Shown: positions 46,557 through 56,185, counted from the stretch's first letter. The stretch is DNA of 64,000 nucleotides from Sulfurovum sp. TSL6 (GCF_019972115.1 NZ_BPFJ01000001.1:1-64000), one strand, 5' to 3'. The notes: generated by a model from the letters alone, not told the origin. Numbers and translations are program-made.

Positions 46557-47114
46557 ATGGCAACTTATACTTTAACAACACCACTCACTGCTGAAGATAC
46601 AAAAAAACTTGTAGCTGGAGATACTGTTTTATTAAACGGGACCATTTATACAGCCAGAGATGCTGCACATAAGAGACTTGTAGACCTTATTGAAGCAGGT
46701 GAAGAGCTTCCGTTTGATCTAGAAGGTTCTATTATCTATTTTGTTGGACCTACGCCTCCTAAGCCTGGTGACCCTATCGGGAGTGCAGGACCGACGACAT
46801 CATACAGAATGGATACGTATTCTCCAACCATGTTAAAACATGGCTCAAAGGGGATGATCGGAAAAGGTAAAAGAAACCAAGCTGTTAAAGATGCTTGTGT
46901 TGAATATGATGGTATCTATTTTGGTGCTACAGGTGGAGCAGGTGCTTTACTTGGTAAACAGATCCGTTCGGCAGAAGTCATCGCTTATCCAGAACTTGGG
47001 CCAGAAGCTGTAAGAAAGATCACAGTAGAAGATTTTCCTGTCACTGTTGTCAATGACACCAAAGGTAATGATATTTATCAGATGGGTCGTGCTCAGTATG
47101 AGGTTAAGGATTAA
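46557..47114 (+). CDS. Fumarate hydratase class I, beta subunit
   Basis: 185 residues, C-terminal subunit of the class I enzyme. The conserved TARDAAHKRLVD, IYFVGPTPPKPGDPIGSAGPTTSYRMD and FGATGGAGALLG blocks are present, the last two forming substrate contacts in the family. Needed together with the alpha subunit. The operon ends here; a stem-loop lies 110 bp downstream before fumC. Confidence 0.92.
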   Translation: MATYTLTTPLTAEDTKKLVAGDTVLLNGTIYTARDAAHKRLVDLIEAGEELPFDLEGSIIYFVGPTPPKPGDPIGSAGPTTSYRMDTYSPTMLKHGSKGMIGKGKRNQAVKDACVEYDGIYFGATGGAGALLGKQIRSAEVIAYPELGPEAVRKITVEDFPVTVVNDTKGNDIYQMGRAQYEVKD

Positions 47115-47225
47115 AATCCAATGCATGTGAAGGGCTAAACCCTGAATCGTATAAGAGTTAAAACTCAATGCAGCGAGGCACTAAATTCCCAGTCGTACCA
47201 CGCTTAAAAAACATACCAAAATTTA

Positions 47226-47257
47226 GTAACATTGTATTTGAGTCAATACAGTGTTAC
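47226..47257 (+). terminator. Stem-loop after the class I fumarase operon
   Basis: A 13-bp stem GTAACATTGTATT / AATACAGTGTTAC with one G-T pair and a 6-nt loop. Only a weak pyrimidine run follows, so termination may be partial. Confidence 0.5.
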
Positions 47258-47367
47258 ATACTTTCCACTGCATAACTATTCACTTTTTTCAACTTTTTTA
47301 TCTTAGCAATATTTCATTAACCGAAACATAGTATTATAAGCATTAATGCTACGTAAAAGGATCACCT

Positions 47368-48765
47368 ATGGATTACAGAATTGAAAAAGACACAATGGGA
47401 GAGATGCAGGTTCCTGCTGACAAATACTGGGGTGCACAGACACAAAGATCAGTCCATAATTTTGAGATAGGTAATGAAAAAATGCCTCTTGAAGTCGTTT
47501 ATGGCTTTGCCAATTTAAAAAAAGCCTGTGCTTTGGTCAATCACTCATTAGGTCGCCTCGATGATGAAAAAACAACGGCGATATCTCAGGCATGTAATAT
47601 GGTTCTCTCGGGTGAACTGGATGACAACTTTCCACTCGTAGTCTGGCAAACAGGGTCAGGTACACAGTCGAATATGAATATGAATGAGGTCGTTGCAAAT
47701 AAAGCAACAGAGATCTTGGGTGGAGATTTTACACAAGAAAACCTGGTACATCCTAATGATGATGTAAATAAAGGACAGAGTTCCAATGATACCTATCCCA
47801 CCGCTATGCGTATCGCTGAAGTTGTAGCGGTAACCGATACGCTTATCCCCGCAGTGACCCAATTGAAAAATACCCTGAATGAAAAAGCGCAAAAATTTTC
47901 TGATGTTGTGAAGATAGGTAGAACACACCTTCAAGATGCAACACCACTGACATTGGGCCAAGAACTTTCCGGGTATGTATCGATGCTAGAAACAAATCTA
48001 AAGCAAATCAATGATGCACTTGTCTACTGTAAAGAAGTGGCAATCGGCGGTACGGCTGTAGGTACGGGTCTTAATGCACATCCAGAGTTTTCACAAAGAG
48101 TCGTGGTGCAACTGAACCAGTTTATGGCAAAAAATTATGGATTTGTTTCTCAAGCAAACAAGTTTCATGCACTGACAGGACACGATGCTGAAGTTGTGCT
48201 CAGCGGTGCACTTAAAGCACTCGCTGCAAATCTTATGAAAATTGCCAATGATATAAGATGGTTGGCTTCAGGTCCCAGATGTGGTTTGGGAGAGATAGAG
48301 ATTCCTGCAAACGAACCGGGTTCTTCTATCATGCCTGGTAAAGTAAACCCCACACAGGCAGAAGCGATGACAATGGTCGCTGTTCAAGTGATGGGTAATG
48401 ATACAGCAGTAGGAATCGCTGCGTCTCAGGGGAACTTTGAACTCAATGTATTCAAACCCGTGATCGCCTATAATGTCTTACAATCTATTAGACTTCTCTC
48501 TGATGTCATAAGAAGTTTTGATGTCAATTGTGCAGCAGGAATCGAACCGATCAGAGCTAATATTGATAAATTTTTAAATGATTCACTCATGTTAGTGACG
48601 GCATTGAATCCTCATATTGGGTATGAAAATGCAGCAAAAATTGCAAAGCAGGCGCATCTAAATGGTACCACGCTTAAAGAAGAAGCAGTAGCACTCGGTC
48701 TAATGTCTGCAGAAGAGTTTGACAAAAATGTGAGACCTGAAGAGATGATTGCACCAAAAGCATAA
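47368..48765 (+). CDS. fumC: Fumarate hydratase class II
   Basis: 465 residues, the iron-independent oxygen-stable fumarase. Signature loop [17 protein letters not shown] at about 318. The substrate-binding segments [14 protein letters not shown] and [14 protein letters not shown] and the catalytic His in [10 protein letters not shown] are intact. These distinguish FumC from aspartase, although that family is close. Its presence next to a class I fumarase gives two unrelated enzymes for the same reaction. RBS AAAGGA; hairpin terminator after the stop. Confidence 0.93.
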   Translation: MDYRIEKDTMGEMQVPADKYWGAQTQRSVHNFEIGNEKMPLEVVYGFANLKKACALVNHSLGRLDDEKTTAISQACNMVLSGELDDNFPLVVWQTGSGTQSNMNMNEVVANKATEILGGDFTQENLVHPNDDVNKGQSSNDTYPTAMRIAEVVAVTDTLIPAVTQLKNTLNEKAQKFSDVVKIGRTHLQDATPLTLGQELSGYVSMLETNLKQINDALVYCKEVAIGGTAVGTGLNAHPEFSQRVVVQLNQFMAKNYGFVSQANKFHALTGHDAEVVLSGALKALAANLMKIANDIRWLASGPRCGLGEIEIPANEPGSSIMPGKVNPTQAEAMTMVAVQVMGNDTAVGIAASQGNFELNVFKPVIAYNVLQSIRLLSDVIRSFDVNCAAGIEPIRANIDKFLNDSLMLVTALNPHIGYENAAKIAKQAHLNGTTLKEEAVALGLMSAEEFDKNVRPEEMIAPKA

Positions 48766-48771
48766 TTTTTA

Positions 48772-48797
48772 TGTCTCTTTTGTTACCAAAAGGGACA
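48772..48797 (+). terminator. Terminator after fumC
   Basis: TGTCTCTTTTG / CAAAAGGGACA, 11-bp stem with one G-T pair and loop TTAC, 7 bp after the stop. Confidence 0.55.
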
Positions 48798-48952
48798 ATA
48801 TTGCTTCTACAATATAAAATCTAATATTATCTTCCTAACTTAAATGTGTAAATACATAACATTTTTTTAAAATCACTATCTTTTATAGGCAAATTAATCA
48901 ATTCTTATTCTCTTTCATCGTATAGTTATGCAATTTATAAAAAGGAGTACAC

Positions 48953-50125
48953 GTGAATATTCATGAGTATCAAGCGAAACAAATATTCCAAAAGTATGGT
49001 GTCCCAACACCTAGAGGTATTATTGCAAATACACCTGATCAAGCTGTAGCAAATGCAGGAGAACTTGGTGGAAACGTTTGGGTAGTTAAGGCCCAAATCC
49101 ATGCAGGTGGTAGAGGACTGGGGGGTGGTGTAAAACTCGCTAAGTCTAAAGAAGAAGTAAGAGAACTTGCGACTGAAATTTTAGGGATGACTTTGGTAAC
49201 ACACCAAACTGGACCAGAAGGTAAACTTGTTCAAAAAGTATACATTGAAGAGGGTGCAAACATTAAAGATGAGCTTTATCTTTCTGTAGTACTTGACCGT
49301 GCAGCTGAAATGCCAATTATCATGGCATCTACTGAAGGTGGTATGGATATTGAAACTGTAGCTGAAGAAACACCAGAAAAGATCATTAAAATTGCAGTAG
49401 ATCCTGCATATGGTTTCCAAGGTTACCATGGTAGAGAACTCGTATTTGGTCTTGGTATAACAGACAAGGCAGAGCAAAAGAAAATGATTCAATTTGCTTC
49501 TAAACTCTATACACTTTATATGGAAAATGATGCTGAGATGATTGAGATCAATCCACTGATCAAAACAGCAGAAGGTGACTTTTTGGCACTTGATGGCAAG
49601 ATGGGCTTTGATGACTCCGCATTGGGACGTCACCCGGATATCGAAGATATGAGAGATATTTCTGAAGAAGATCCAGATGAAAGAGAAGCATCTCAGTATG
49701 GTCTTTCTTACATATCTCTTGATGGTGAGATCGGTTGTATGGTAAATGGTGCTGGTCTTGCAATGGGTACTATGGATACTATTAATTATATGGGTGGAAC
49801 ACCTGCAAACTTCCTTGATGTTGGTGGTTCTGCGAATGCTGAGACAGTTGCAAAAGGGTTTGAAATTATTCTTAAAAACCCAAAAGTAAAAGCTATTTTT
49901 GTAAATATCTTCGGTGGTATTGTAAGATGTGACAGAATTGCAAACGGTATTATTGAAGCAACGAAAATCACAGATGTAAATGTACCGGTAATCGTAAGAC
50001 TTGATGGTACAAATGCACCAGAAGCAGCAGAAATTTTGAAAAATGCAAACATTGCTAACCTTATCGTTGGTGATGATTTAGGTGATGGTGCAGCGAAAGC
50101 TGTAGCAGCGGCAAAGGGAGAGTAA
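48953..50125 (+). CDS. sucC: Succinyl-CoA synthetase beta subunit
   Basis: 390 residues starting at a GTG with AAGGAG 7 bp upstream. ATP-grasp N-terminal domain (MNIHEYQAKQIFQKYGVPTP, KAQIHAGGRGLGGGVKLAKS) and a C-terminal CoA-ligase domain (FLDVGGSANAETVAKGF, FVNIFGGIVRCDRIANGI). Works with SucD to interconvert succinyl-CoA and succinate; reductive in the reverse TCA cycle. Gap of 3 bp to sucD. Confidence 0.96.
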   Translation: MNIHEYQAKQIFQKYGVPTPRGIIANTPDQAVANAGELGGNVWVVKAQIHAGGRGLGGGVKLAKSKEEVRELATEILGMTLVTHQTGPEGKLVQKVYIEEGANIKDELYLSVVLDRAAEMPIIMASTEGGMDIETVAEETPEKIIKIAVDPAYGFQGYHGRELVFGLGITDKAEQKKMIQFASKLYTLYMENDAEMIEINPLIKTAEGDFLALDGKMGFDDSALGRHPDIEDMRDISEEDPDEREASQYGLSYISLDGEIGCMVNGAGLAMGTMDTINYMGGTPANFLDVGGSANAETVAKGFEIILKNPKVKAIFVNIFGGIVRCDRIANGIIEATKITDVNVPVIVRLDGTNAPEAAEILKNANIANLIVGDDLGDGAAKAVAAAKGE

Positions 50126-50128
50126 AAT

Positions 50129-50998
50129 ATGTCAATTTTAGTAAATAAAGATACAAAAGTTATCGTTCAAGGTTTTACAGGTAAAGAGGGTTCTTTCCAT
50201 GCTGAACAATGTATGGATTACGGTACAAAAATCGTTGGTGGTGTAACACCGGGTAAAGGTGGGCAAACACACCTTGGCCAACCAGTATTCAATACAGTAA
50301 AAGATGCTGTTAAGACTACTGGTGCGACTGTTTCTATGATTTTTGTTCCACCTGCATTTGTTGCTGACGCTGTAATGGAAGCTGCATCTGCTGGTATTGA
50401 ACTTGCTGTTATCATTACAGAAGGTGCACCAGTTAGAGATATGCAAGCTGCTAAAGCATGTGCGGTTAAAAATGGTATGAAAACAATCGGGCCAAACTGT
50501 CCTGGTATTATTACAGCAGAAGAGTGTAAAATCGGAATCATGCCTGGTATGATCTTCAAAAAAGGTAATGTTGGACTTATCTCTAAATCTGGTACATTGA
50601 CCTATGAAGGTGCAAACCAAGTATGTAATGAAGGTTATGGTATTTCTACAGCTGTTGGTATCGGTGGGGACCCGATTATTGGTCTTAGCTATAAGCAGCT
50701 TCTTCAAATGTTCCAAGAAGATCCAGAAACTGAAGCGATTGTTATGATCGGTGAAATTGGTGGAGATCTTGAGATTCAAGCAGCAGCATATATTAAAGAA
50801 AATATTACTAAACCGGTGGTTGCTTTTATCGCAGGTCAAACTGCACCAGCAGGTAAAAGAATGGGACACGCAGGTGCTATCATCTCTGGTTCTGCAGGTA
50901 CAGCAAAAGAGAAAATGGATGCACTTGAAGCAGCAGGCGTGAAAGTGGTTGTTTCACCAGCTGAGATCGGTAAAGCGGTTAAAGAAGTTCTTTCTTAA
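50129..50998 (+). CDS. sucD: Succinyl-CoA synthetase alpha subunit
   Basis: 289 residues. Rossmann CoA-binding domain ([17 protein letters not shown]) and phosphohistidine His247 in [15 protein letters not shown]. Also [20 protein letters not shown], the alpha-subunit signature. Last gene of the TCA block: unlike many Campylobacterota, no 2-oxoglutarate:ferredoxin oxidoreductase genes follow, and a UUCG hairpin closes the unit. Confidence 0.96.
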   Translation: MSILVNKDTKVIVQGFTGKEGSFHAEQCMDYGTKIVGGVTPGKGGQTHLGQPVFNTVKDAVKTTGATVSMIFVPPAFVADAVMEAASAGIELAVIITEGAPVRDMQAAKACAVKNGMKTIGPNCPGIITAEECKIGIMPGMIFKKGNVGLISKSGTLTYEGANQVCNEGYGISTAVGIGGDPIIGLSYKQLLQMFQEDPETEAIVMIGEIGGDLEIQAAAYIKENITKPVVAFIAGQTAPAGKRMGHAGAIISGSAGTAKEKMDALEAAGVKVVVSPAEIGKAVKEVLS

Positions 50999-51015
50999 TT
51001 TTTAATACGCTTTTA

Positions 51016-51033
51016 GTGGGCATTCGTGCCCAC
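51016..51033 (+). terminator. Hairpin after sucD with UUCG loop
   Basis: GTGGGCA-TTCG-TGCCCAC, a perfect 7-bp stem with a stable tetraloop, 18 bp after the stop. No T-run; it may mark or protect the mRNA 3' end. Confidence 0.6.
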
Positions 51034-51110
51034 ACTACGACTTCTATCTCTCCAAACTCATTTTTTATTCTCTCTTTTTAACACTATACTTTTTCTTAAT
51101 TTATCTTTTT

Positions 51111-51128
51111 TGACTATAATATTAGTCA
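51111..51128 (+). promoter_or_regulatory. Promoter with overlapping dyad, HMA gene
   Basis: TGACTA-TAATAT-TAGTCA, an 18-bp perfect dyad that covers the TATAAT -10 box (51115-51120). A regulator bound here would block RNA polymerase. The gene is 22 bp downstream. Confidence 0.5.
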
Positions 51129-51150
51129 GTTAAATCGTCAGGAGTTATGA

Positions 51151-51429
51151 ATGCAGCAATCATTTGAAGTCTTTAATGTTAAATGTGGTGGATGTGCCTC
51201 TACACTTAAGAGTAAACTTGCCAAAGAGTTTGGAGAGATAGAAGTCGATTTGAACGTTCTGCCACGTAAAATTACCTTAGATATAGAAAATAAGGATGTA
51301 GATAAGTTATCTGAGGCACTAAAAGAACTTGGTTATCCTTTGGCTTCAGAAGAGATGAGTTTCATGGGTAGTACTTCAGCAAAAGCAAAAAGTTTTGTTT
51401 CGTGTGCCATAGGTAAAATAAACAGTTAA
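51151..51429 (+). CDS. Heavy-metal-associated (HMA) domain protein
   Basis: 92 residues. A ferredoxin-like HMA domain with the metal-binding motif CGGCAST at about 13-19 (VFNVKCGGCASTLKSKL), similar to CopZ/MerP-type metallochaperones, followed by a ~25-residue C-terminal extension with an extra Cys (FVSCAIGK). Probably binds Cu(I) or another soft metal in the cytoplasm. No copper ATPase gene adjoins. The dyad over its promoter suggests metal-responsive control. Confidence 0.85.
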   Translation: MQQSFEVFNVKCGGCASTLKSKLAKEFGEIEVDLNVLPRKITLDIENKDVDKLSEALKELGYPLASEEMSFMGSTSAKAKSFVSCAIGKINS

Positions 51430-51500
51430 TCAGGAGAAATATTTTCTGTATTTTCTCTGCTTCAACAGAGTATAACTATGCTTAATATTCATCATAACCC

Positions 51501-51529
51501 TTAACAATCACCTTTTTATATGCTATAAT
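51501..51529 (+). promoter_or_regulatory. Promoter of RNase P RNA
   Basis: TTAACA (51501-51506), 17-bp spacer, TATAAT (51524-51529), placing the start near 51536 where the RNA's terminal stem begins. Confidence 0.7.
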
Positions 51530-51535
51530 TCCATT

Positions 51536-51876
51536 AAGGTGCAACAGGTAGTTGCTGGTGACATGATGTCACGAGAGGAAAGTCCGGGCTGCAAGTGAGA
51601 CAGGGCTCCATCTAACGGATGGCCAGAGTAATCTGAGGGCAAGTGCAACAGAAAGTAGGTAGCCACTTCGGTGGTGATAGTGAAAGGGTGGGGTAAGAGC
51701 CCACCAGTGCCTGTGGTAACATGGGCAGCTAGGTAAACCCTGTCCGCAGCAAGAAGTATATGGTATAAGTCTCACAAGCTGTTAGATCAGCACTCATACT
51801 TCGCTTGAACGTATTGGTAACAATACGTCTAGATAAATAACTACCCACGACAAAACCCGGCTTATCGTTGCACCTT
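51536..51876 (+). ncRNA. rnpB: RNase P RNA, bacterial type A
   Basis: Catalytic RNA that matures tRNA 5' ends. The conserved P4 strand and neighbours GAGGAAAGTCCGGGC (51575 region) pair with the 3' part around ACAAAACCCGGCTTATCG (51850-51867). ACAGAAAGTAGGTAG and GTAAACCC are the other universal segments. The outer stem AAGGTGCAAC (51536-51545) / GTTGCACCTT (51867-51876) closes the molecule and sets the ends. Confidence 0.95.
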
Positions 51877-51966
51877 CTGTCTAGCATAGATATGAAAATG
51901 GTACAAAACTGCTTTCATCCAAGAACATATTTGATCTATGTATAATCATCCCAATTTTTCATGGAA

Positions 51967-53487
51967 CTATAATCTGGCATTTGCATCCAATACTCCTGAT
52001 AGTTCTGTAGTGATCGTAATGTCTTTTTCATTAATGGTAATATCTTCTACCGTTGCCTTCTCTAAACGTCCCGTAACCTTGAGATCACCCTGTGAAACCT
52101 CATTTAATGATTTGTTCGCTTTTACAACACCTTCATCGATTTTTTTCCCATAATCAAATTTTACAAGTCCTTCAAGATAAGACTGTATAGGTGCCAGCTC
52201 TGCAGTATCGATCAAGAGATCAAAAAGATCATTGTTGGTAGTCGAGTCATAAACCAAGTCATCAAAAATGAGGGTTCTGGTCTCTTTATCGATCCTTGGT
52301 GAACCTGTAAAGGTGATCTCCCCGTCAGTATCGAACCAATCGTACATATCAAACGTTTTTAACCATTCATCTCTGTTATCGTAACTGATATGAGCAGATA
52401 TACTTAGTCGTCCATCACTGCTTTTTCCTATCTTCGGGTTGGATACCTTTAACATTCCCGGCACCACACTTTTTACTAGATCGATCGTATAGACATCTGC
52501 ATATTTATTGTGTGATCTGGCCAATAACTCTTCATAGGTGATCCTCACAGGAAGGTGAAAATTGAATTTTCCTTCTTTGTAACAGATGGTTTCAAGATCT
52601 GTCATCTTTGTCTTAGTGTAATCTACAGGAGGCTTGCCTAAAAGCACTTGTGTTTTACCCCTTGCACTTATTGTACTTCGTAACACATGGTCAACGATAT
52701 CAATTTGAGAACAGGAAGCAACATGAGGTTGAAATAAGAGGTAGGTATCCGTGTCATCATCTATTTTTAAAGGATCTTGGATATCTTCCCACTGTTCTTC
52801 CATCATTCCTTTAATGTCAAGTTTTCTAAGAAGTTTTGGTACCCGCTTTGCAAATTTATCCAGTCTTTTTCGAAGTTTTGGTTCTATGACCTTTTTAATA
52901 TCAATGCTGAACAGATCAAACAGTTTTAATTCTGGGCTATTAGACCAAGCAAAATCATGTGTGATGTTTATGGAAATGGTCCAGTCATTATTAATGTGTA
53001 GTTTAGCATTGAGATAGAGAATGGCAGAGGCTCTTGCAGTTCCATAGATATATCCATCTGCAGATGCTTCTGCCTTCACTGGAAATGCAAATGTCAGTGT
53101 TGACCCATTACCAGAGAGTAAGATGCGTCCGTTTCTTTTGACCCAACCCTTTACATCACATTTTATTTTGGGCACTGTCCGAAAGTCCCTTGTCCAATCT
53201 TTACAAGAGACTTTAAAGCCTTTTATTTTACATTTTGGAATGAAAGGTACTTTTATATCTTGTGGTTTAAGACAGACCTTGCCACGCTCATCTAAGACAG
53301 CTACATCATAGGGGACATATTCATTTAAGTATTTTTCCAAGACACTGAGATCTGCTTGTACAGGGAGTGTAATGATGGACTCTTCTTGTATCTGCTTGTT
53401 GGCAAATGCACTAGGTGGATAAAGGAAAAAAAGGAAAAGTAAAATGCAGAAAAAATGATTTGTATTGATAGGGTATTTTTTACACAT
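51967..53487 (-). CDS. DUF4403 family exported protein
   Basis: 506 residues with a signal peptide (FFCILLFLFFLYPPSAFA). The rest is rich in beta strands with paired long helices and matches the DUF4403 pattern, for example LPVQADLSVLEKYLNEYVP near the N-terminus and EKDITITTELSGVLDANARL at the C-terminus. The family has lipid-transfer-like (TULIP/BPI-type) architecture, so periplasmic lipid or hydrophobic ligand binding is possible; this is inference. Several Cys (about residues 70-110) could form disulfides. Divergent from the adaptor-like gene. Confidence 0.72.
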   Translation of the reverse strand: MCKKYPINTNHFFCILLFLFFLYPPSAFANKQIQEESIITLPVQADLSVLEKYLNEYVPYDVAVLDERGKVCLKPQDIKVPFIPKCKIKGFKVSCKDWTRDFRTVPKIKCDVKGWVKRNGRILLSGNGSTLTFAFPVKAEASADGYIYGTARASAILYLNAKLHINNDWTISINITHDFAWSNSPELKLFDLFSIDIKKVIEPKLRKRLDKFAKRVPKLLRKLDIKGMMEEQWEDIQDPLKIDDDTDTYLLFQPHVASCSQIDIVDHVLRSTISARGKTQVLLGKPPVDYTKTKMTDLETICYKEGKFNFHLPVRITYEELLARSHNKYADVYTIDLVKSVVPGMLKVSNPKIGKSSDGRLSISAHISYDNRDEWLKTFDMYDWFDTDGEITFTGSPRIDKETRTLIFDDLVYDSTTNNDLFDLLIDTAELAPIQSYLEGLVKFDYGKKIDEGVVKANKSLNEVSQGDLKVTGRLEKATVEDITINEKDITITTELSGVLDANARL

Positions 53488-53607
53488 AGGTCTCTTTCAA
53501 CTTCTTGGTGTATCTCATTCTATCATAAAATACTAAGTTTAAGTGCTGAAATATACTTTTCATACCCCTTCTTGACCTTTACTATTTAGCACTTAACTCT
53601 ATTTTGA

Positions 53608-53613
53608 TATAAT
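53608..53613 (+). promoter_or_regulatory. -10 box
   Basis: TATAAT in ATTTTGATATAATCAATG, 22 bp before the ATG at 53635. Confidence 0.5.
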
Positions 53614-53634
53614 CAATGAAAAAAGAGACCGTGA

Positions 53635-54345
53635 ATGAAAATTTTTCTATTATTATTATTGACACCATTATTACTATTTGCAAAAGTACATTATGCAAAA
53701 GTCGAACCTTATGAATCTGTGGTTTTAAAGTCTGCAGTGAGTGCTTTGGTCATGGACGTTGATCTTGATGCCGAAGGTACAATGGTTGAGAGGCAACGAA
53801 TTGTCTATTTAGATGACAGTTTGGATAAGATCAACTTGAAAATATCAAAAGAAAATCTTCTCATTCTTCATGAAACATTAAAACGACAAGCGTCATATTT
53901 TCAACGCATAGATAAGTTGAAAACAGCCTCTACCACCCAAAAAGACAATGCTTTTTACGGTTATGCCTCTGCGAAAACACAGTATTTGGATATGCAGTAT
54001 AAAATTGCCCAGCTTGAAGATAGTATTGAAAAAAAATCCATTGTCCTTCACCATAAGTATCTGTATGAAATTATGGTACGTGAAGGTGATTATGTTGCCC
54101 CGGGTACACCTTTGGCAAGCATCGTAGATGCAAGTAGAGCAAAACTGGTACTTTTTTTAGAACCGGATGAATTAGAACAGATAGAGCAAAAAACCGTCTA
54201 TCTTAATGGTAAGAAGACAGATTACAAAGTGGATAAAGTATGGAGAGTGGCGGATGAGAAGTTTATCTCTTCTTACCGTGCAGAGATATATATCCCGGCA
54301 CCTGAAGGATCCTTTTCTGAACTGATGAAAGTGGAGATAAAATAA
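53635..54345 (+). CDS. Periplasmic adaptor-like (HlyD-type) protein
   Basis: 236 residues with a signal peptide (KIFLLLLLTPLLLFA). It has the split lipoyl/hairpin design of membrane-fusion proteins: a first half (VVLKSAVSALVMDVDLDAEG), a helical hairpin (about 65-130), a second lipoyl half (YEIMVREGDYVAPGTPLASIVD), then a short beta-barrel. It is only distantly related to the two adaptors at 19 and 32 kb. No pump gene follows; a TolC-like gene lies 3 kb downstream on the same strand and may be its partner. Its stop overlaps the probable start of the oxidoreductase. Confidence 0.72.
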   Translation: MKIFLLLLLTPLLLFAKVHYAKVEPYESVVLKSAVSALVMDVDLDAEGTMVERQRIVYLDDSLDKINLKISKENLLILHETLKRQASYFQRIDKLKTASTTQKDNAFYGYASAKTQYLDMQYKIAQLEDSIEKKSIVLHHKYLYEIMVREGDYVAPGTPLASIVDASRAKLVLFLEPDELEQIEQKTVYLNGKKTDYKVDKVWRVADEKFISSYRAEIYIPAPEGSFSELMKVEIK

Positions 54346-56108
54346 TCATCACAACAGCCTGTGGATTGGATTGTTACGATGCATGCAAGATCGTAGTGAA
54401 AGATGGAGCATTCCCTCATATATCAGGTGATGTGGAACATCCAGCAGGCAATGGTGCTTTATGTACTTTACTGAACAAAAGTATCCATGATGCATCGCGT
54501 ATTAAAAATGCACGTATTGATGGTCAAGAAGTAAGCCTGGATGAGGCTATGGAAGCCGTATATGACGCTTTTAAAAAAGAATCTTCTTTACTTTGGAGAG
54601 GATCAGGGAACATGGGTGTCATGCAGGAAGTCACGAATCTTTTCATGGAGAAAATAGAAGGTACGCTTACCAAAGGAAGCCTTTGTGATGGTGCCGGTGA
54701 TGCTGGGATCATTGAAGGTAGAGGCGTAAATAAAGGGTTGCCCCTTGAACAGATAAAAAAAGCCGATACCGTAGTGATATGGGGCCGTAATGTGACGGTA
54801 ACCAATGCGCATATCATACCTTTTTTAAAAGGTAAAAAGATCGTTGTGATCGACCCGGTTAAAACGGCTATTGCAAAGAAAGCCAATCATCATTTACAAT
54901 TACAGCCCCGTACAGATCATGATGTGGCGAACCTGTTGGCAAGGTTTATTTTTAGGAAAAAGAGTAAAGGTAGTGGATCGCTGGATGGGTTAGCAGTAGA
55001 TGAAGATTTTTATGATTTTGTACGGGAACACCTTCTTGAACCTGTTTTAGAATACTGTGGTACGGATATGGTTGAAATGGGTAGGCTTCTACACTATCTT
55101 CTGCATCAAAAGGTAGTATTTTTAGTCGGTACAGGGGTGCAGAAGTACGCCAGTGGAGCTTCTGTACTTCATGCCATCGATTCACTCGCTGCAACACTTG
55201 GTCTTTTTGGTAATGAGGGGTGCGGTGTACACTATTTAAGTGATTCAAAACTAGGGTTCGTCAACCCTTTTGATGTGCAATGTAAAAGCGTATCTAAAGT
55301 CGTCACACACTTTTCAGAGTTTGATACGGTTCTGGTACAGGGAGGGAACCCTGCTGAATCCATGCCTGATTCAAGACGTGTATGTGAAGAGCTGGAGAAG
55401 GTAGACAATCTCATCTATTTTGGACTCTATGACAATGAAACGTCTAGAAGAGCAAAGATAGTCATACCTGCTAAGACATTCTTTGAAAAAGAAGATGTAA
55501 GGCTCAGTTATGGGCATCAGTATGTAGAGAAGATGAATAAGGTGATGGATTCAGGTATAGGCATCAGTGAATATGACTTTACGAAGAGACTTTTTGAGGC
55601 GTTTAAATTTGCAGGTTTGGAGAGTGAAACATACTATATTGATGCTTGGTTGACACAGTGTCAAAAGCAAGAGGGACAGTATATGTCACCAGCATATGAA
55701 CCGCTGCCTTATAAAGAAGGCTTTGGCAAAGATGGGGATGAAGTATTTAATTTTGATCAAGCGTATGAAGATGATCTTAGGGATGCCAAGCGTTTTCCAA
55801 AAGTGGAGGTTGATCGATTTTGGCTGCTGTCCACTAAGGCAAACAAAGCGTTGAATACACAGTTTAAACGTAACAATACAGTACAGATACATCCTGGATC
55901 TGGTTATCTGGAGGGGGAGAAGGTGCTGCTTCGTTCTGAATTTGGTACCTTGGAACTTGAAGTCGTTTTAAACGAAGATTTAAGGACAAACTGTGTGGTA
56001 GTGACTAACAATACTTTAGGTCTGAATATCCTCACGCCGAGTATCATCAGTGAGAAGGGTGAAAATGCTTGTTATCAAGAGGTAAAAATAACGATTGAAA
56101 AAGTATAA
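54342..56108 (+). CDS. Molybdopterin-dependent oxidoreductase
   Basis: About 588 residues; an [4Fe-4S]/molybdopterin (DMSO reductase family) catalytic subunit, short for the family. The N-terminal cluster ligands read C-x3-C-x3-C (TACGLDCYDAC) with a later Cys in GNGALCTLL. The first ligand cysteine lies upstream of the only usual start codon (TTG 54366). The frame is open back to 54321 without ATG, GTG or CTG, so an ATA start at 54342 overlapping the previous stop is proposed, with GGAG at 54333. Cofactor-binding regions include SLCDGAGDAG, LVQGGNPAES and the C-terminal dinucleotide-binding domain (TQFKRNNTVQIHPG). Substrate unknown; no signal peptide. Confidence 0.75.
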   Translation: MIITTACGLDCYDACKIVVKDGAFPHISGDVEHPAGNGALCTLLNKSIHDASRIKNARIDGQEVSLDEAMEAVYDAFKKESSLLWRGSGNMGVMQEVTNLFMEKIEGTLTKGSLCDGAGDAGIIEGRGVNKGLPLEQIKKADTVVIWGRNVTVTNAHIIPFLKGKKIVVIDPVKTAIAKKANHHLQLQPRTDHDVANLLARFIFRKKSKGSGSLDGLAVDEDFYDFVREHLLEPVLEYCGTDMVEMGRLLHYLLHQKVVFLVGTGVQKYASGASVLHAIDSLAATLGLFGNEGCGVHYLSDSKLGFVNPFDVQCKSVSKVVTHFSEFDTVLVQGGNPAESMPDSRRVCEELEKVDNLIYFGLYDNETSRRAKIVIPAKTFFEKEDVRLSYGHQYVEKMNKVMDSGIGISEYDFTKRLFEAFKFAGLESETYYIDAWLTQCQKQEGQYMSPAYEPLPYKEGFGKDGDEVFNFDQAYEDDLRDAKRFPKVEVDRFWLLSTKANKALNTQFKRNNTVQIHPGSGYLEGEKVLLRSEFGTLELEVVLNEDLRTNCVVVTNNTLGLNILTPSIISEKGENACYQEVKITIEKV

Positions 56109-56185
56109 AGCATCCTTGTATATATAGTGAATAAAAACTTGCGTAGTCAACCCTGAAATTTTATCATCATAAAACAACACTTTGC

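Noticed and set aside
47115-47225. Possible tRNA or small RNA after the class I fumarase
   Set aside because: Short inverted repeats (AGGG/CCCT, GAGTT/AACTC) exist, but no cloverleaf or conserved tRNA box is visible.
50138-50869. Long antisense ORFs opposite sucD, ispH (12115-12735) and selO (2253-2822)
   Set aside because: Composition is rich in Cys, Phe, His and Tyr, typical of shadow frames, and the sense strand carries clear enzymes.
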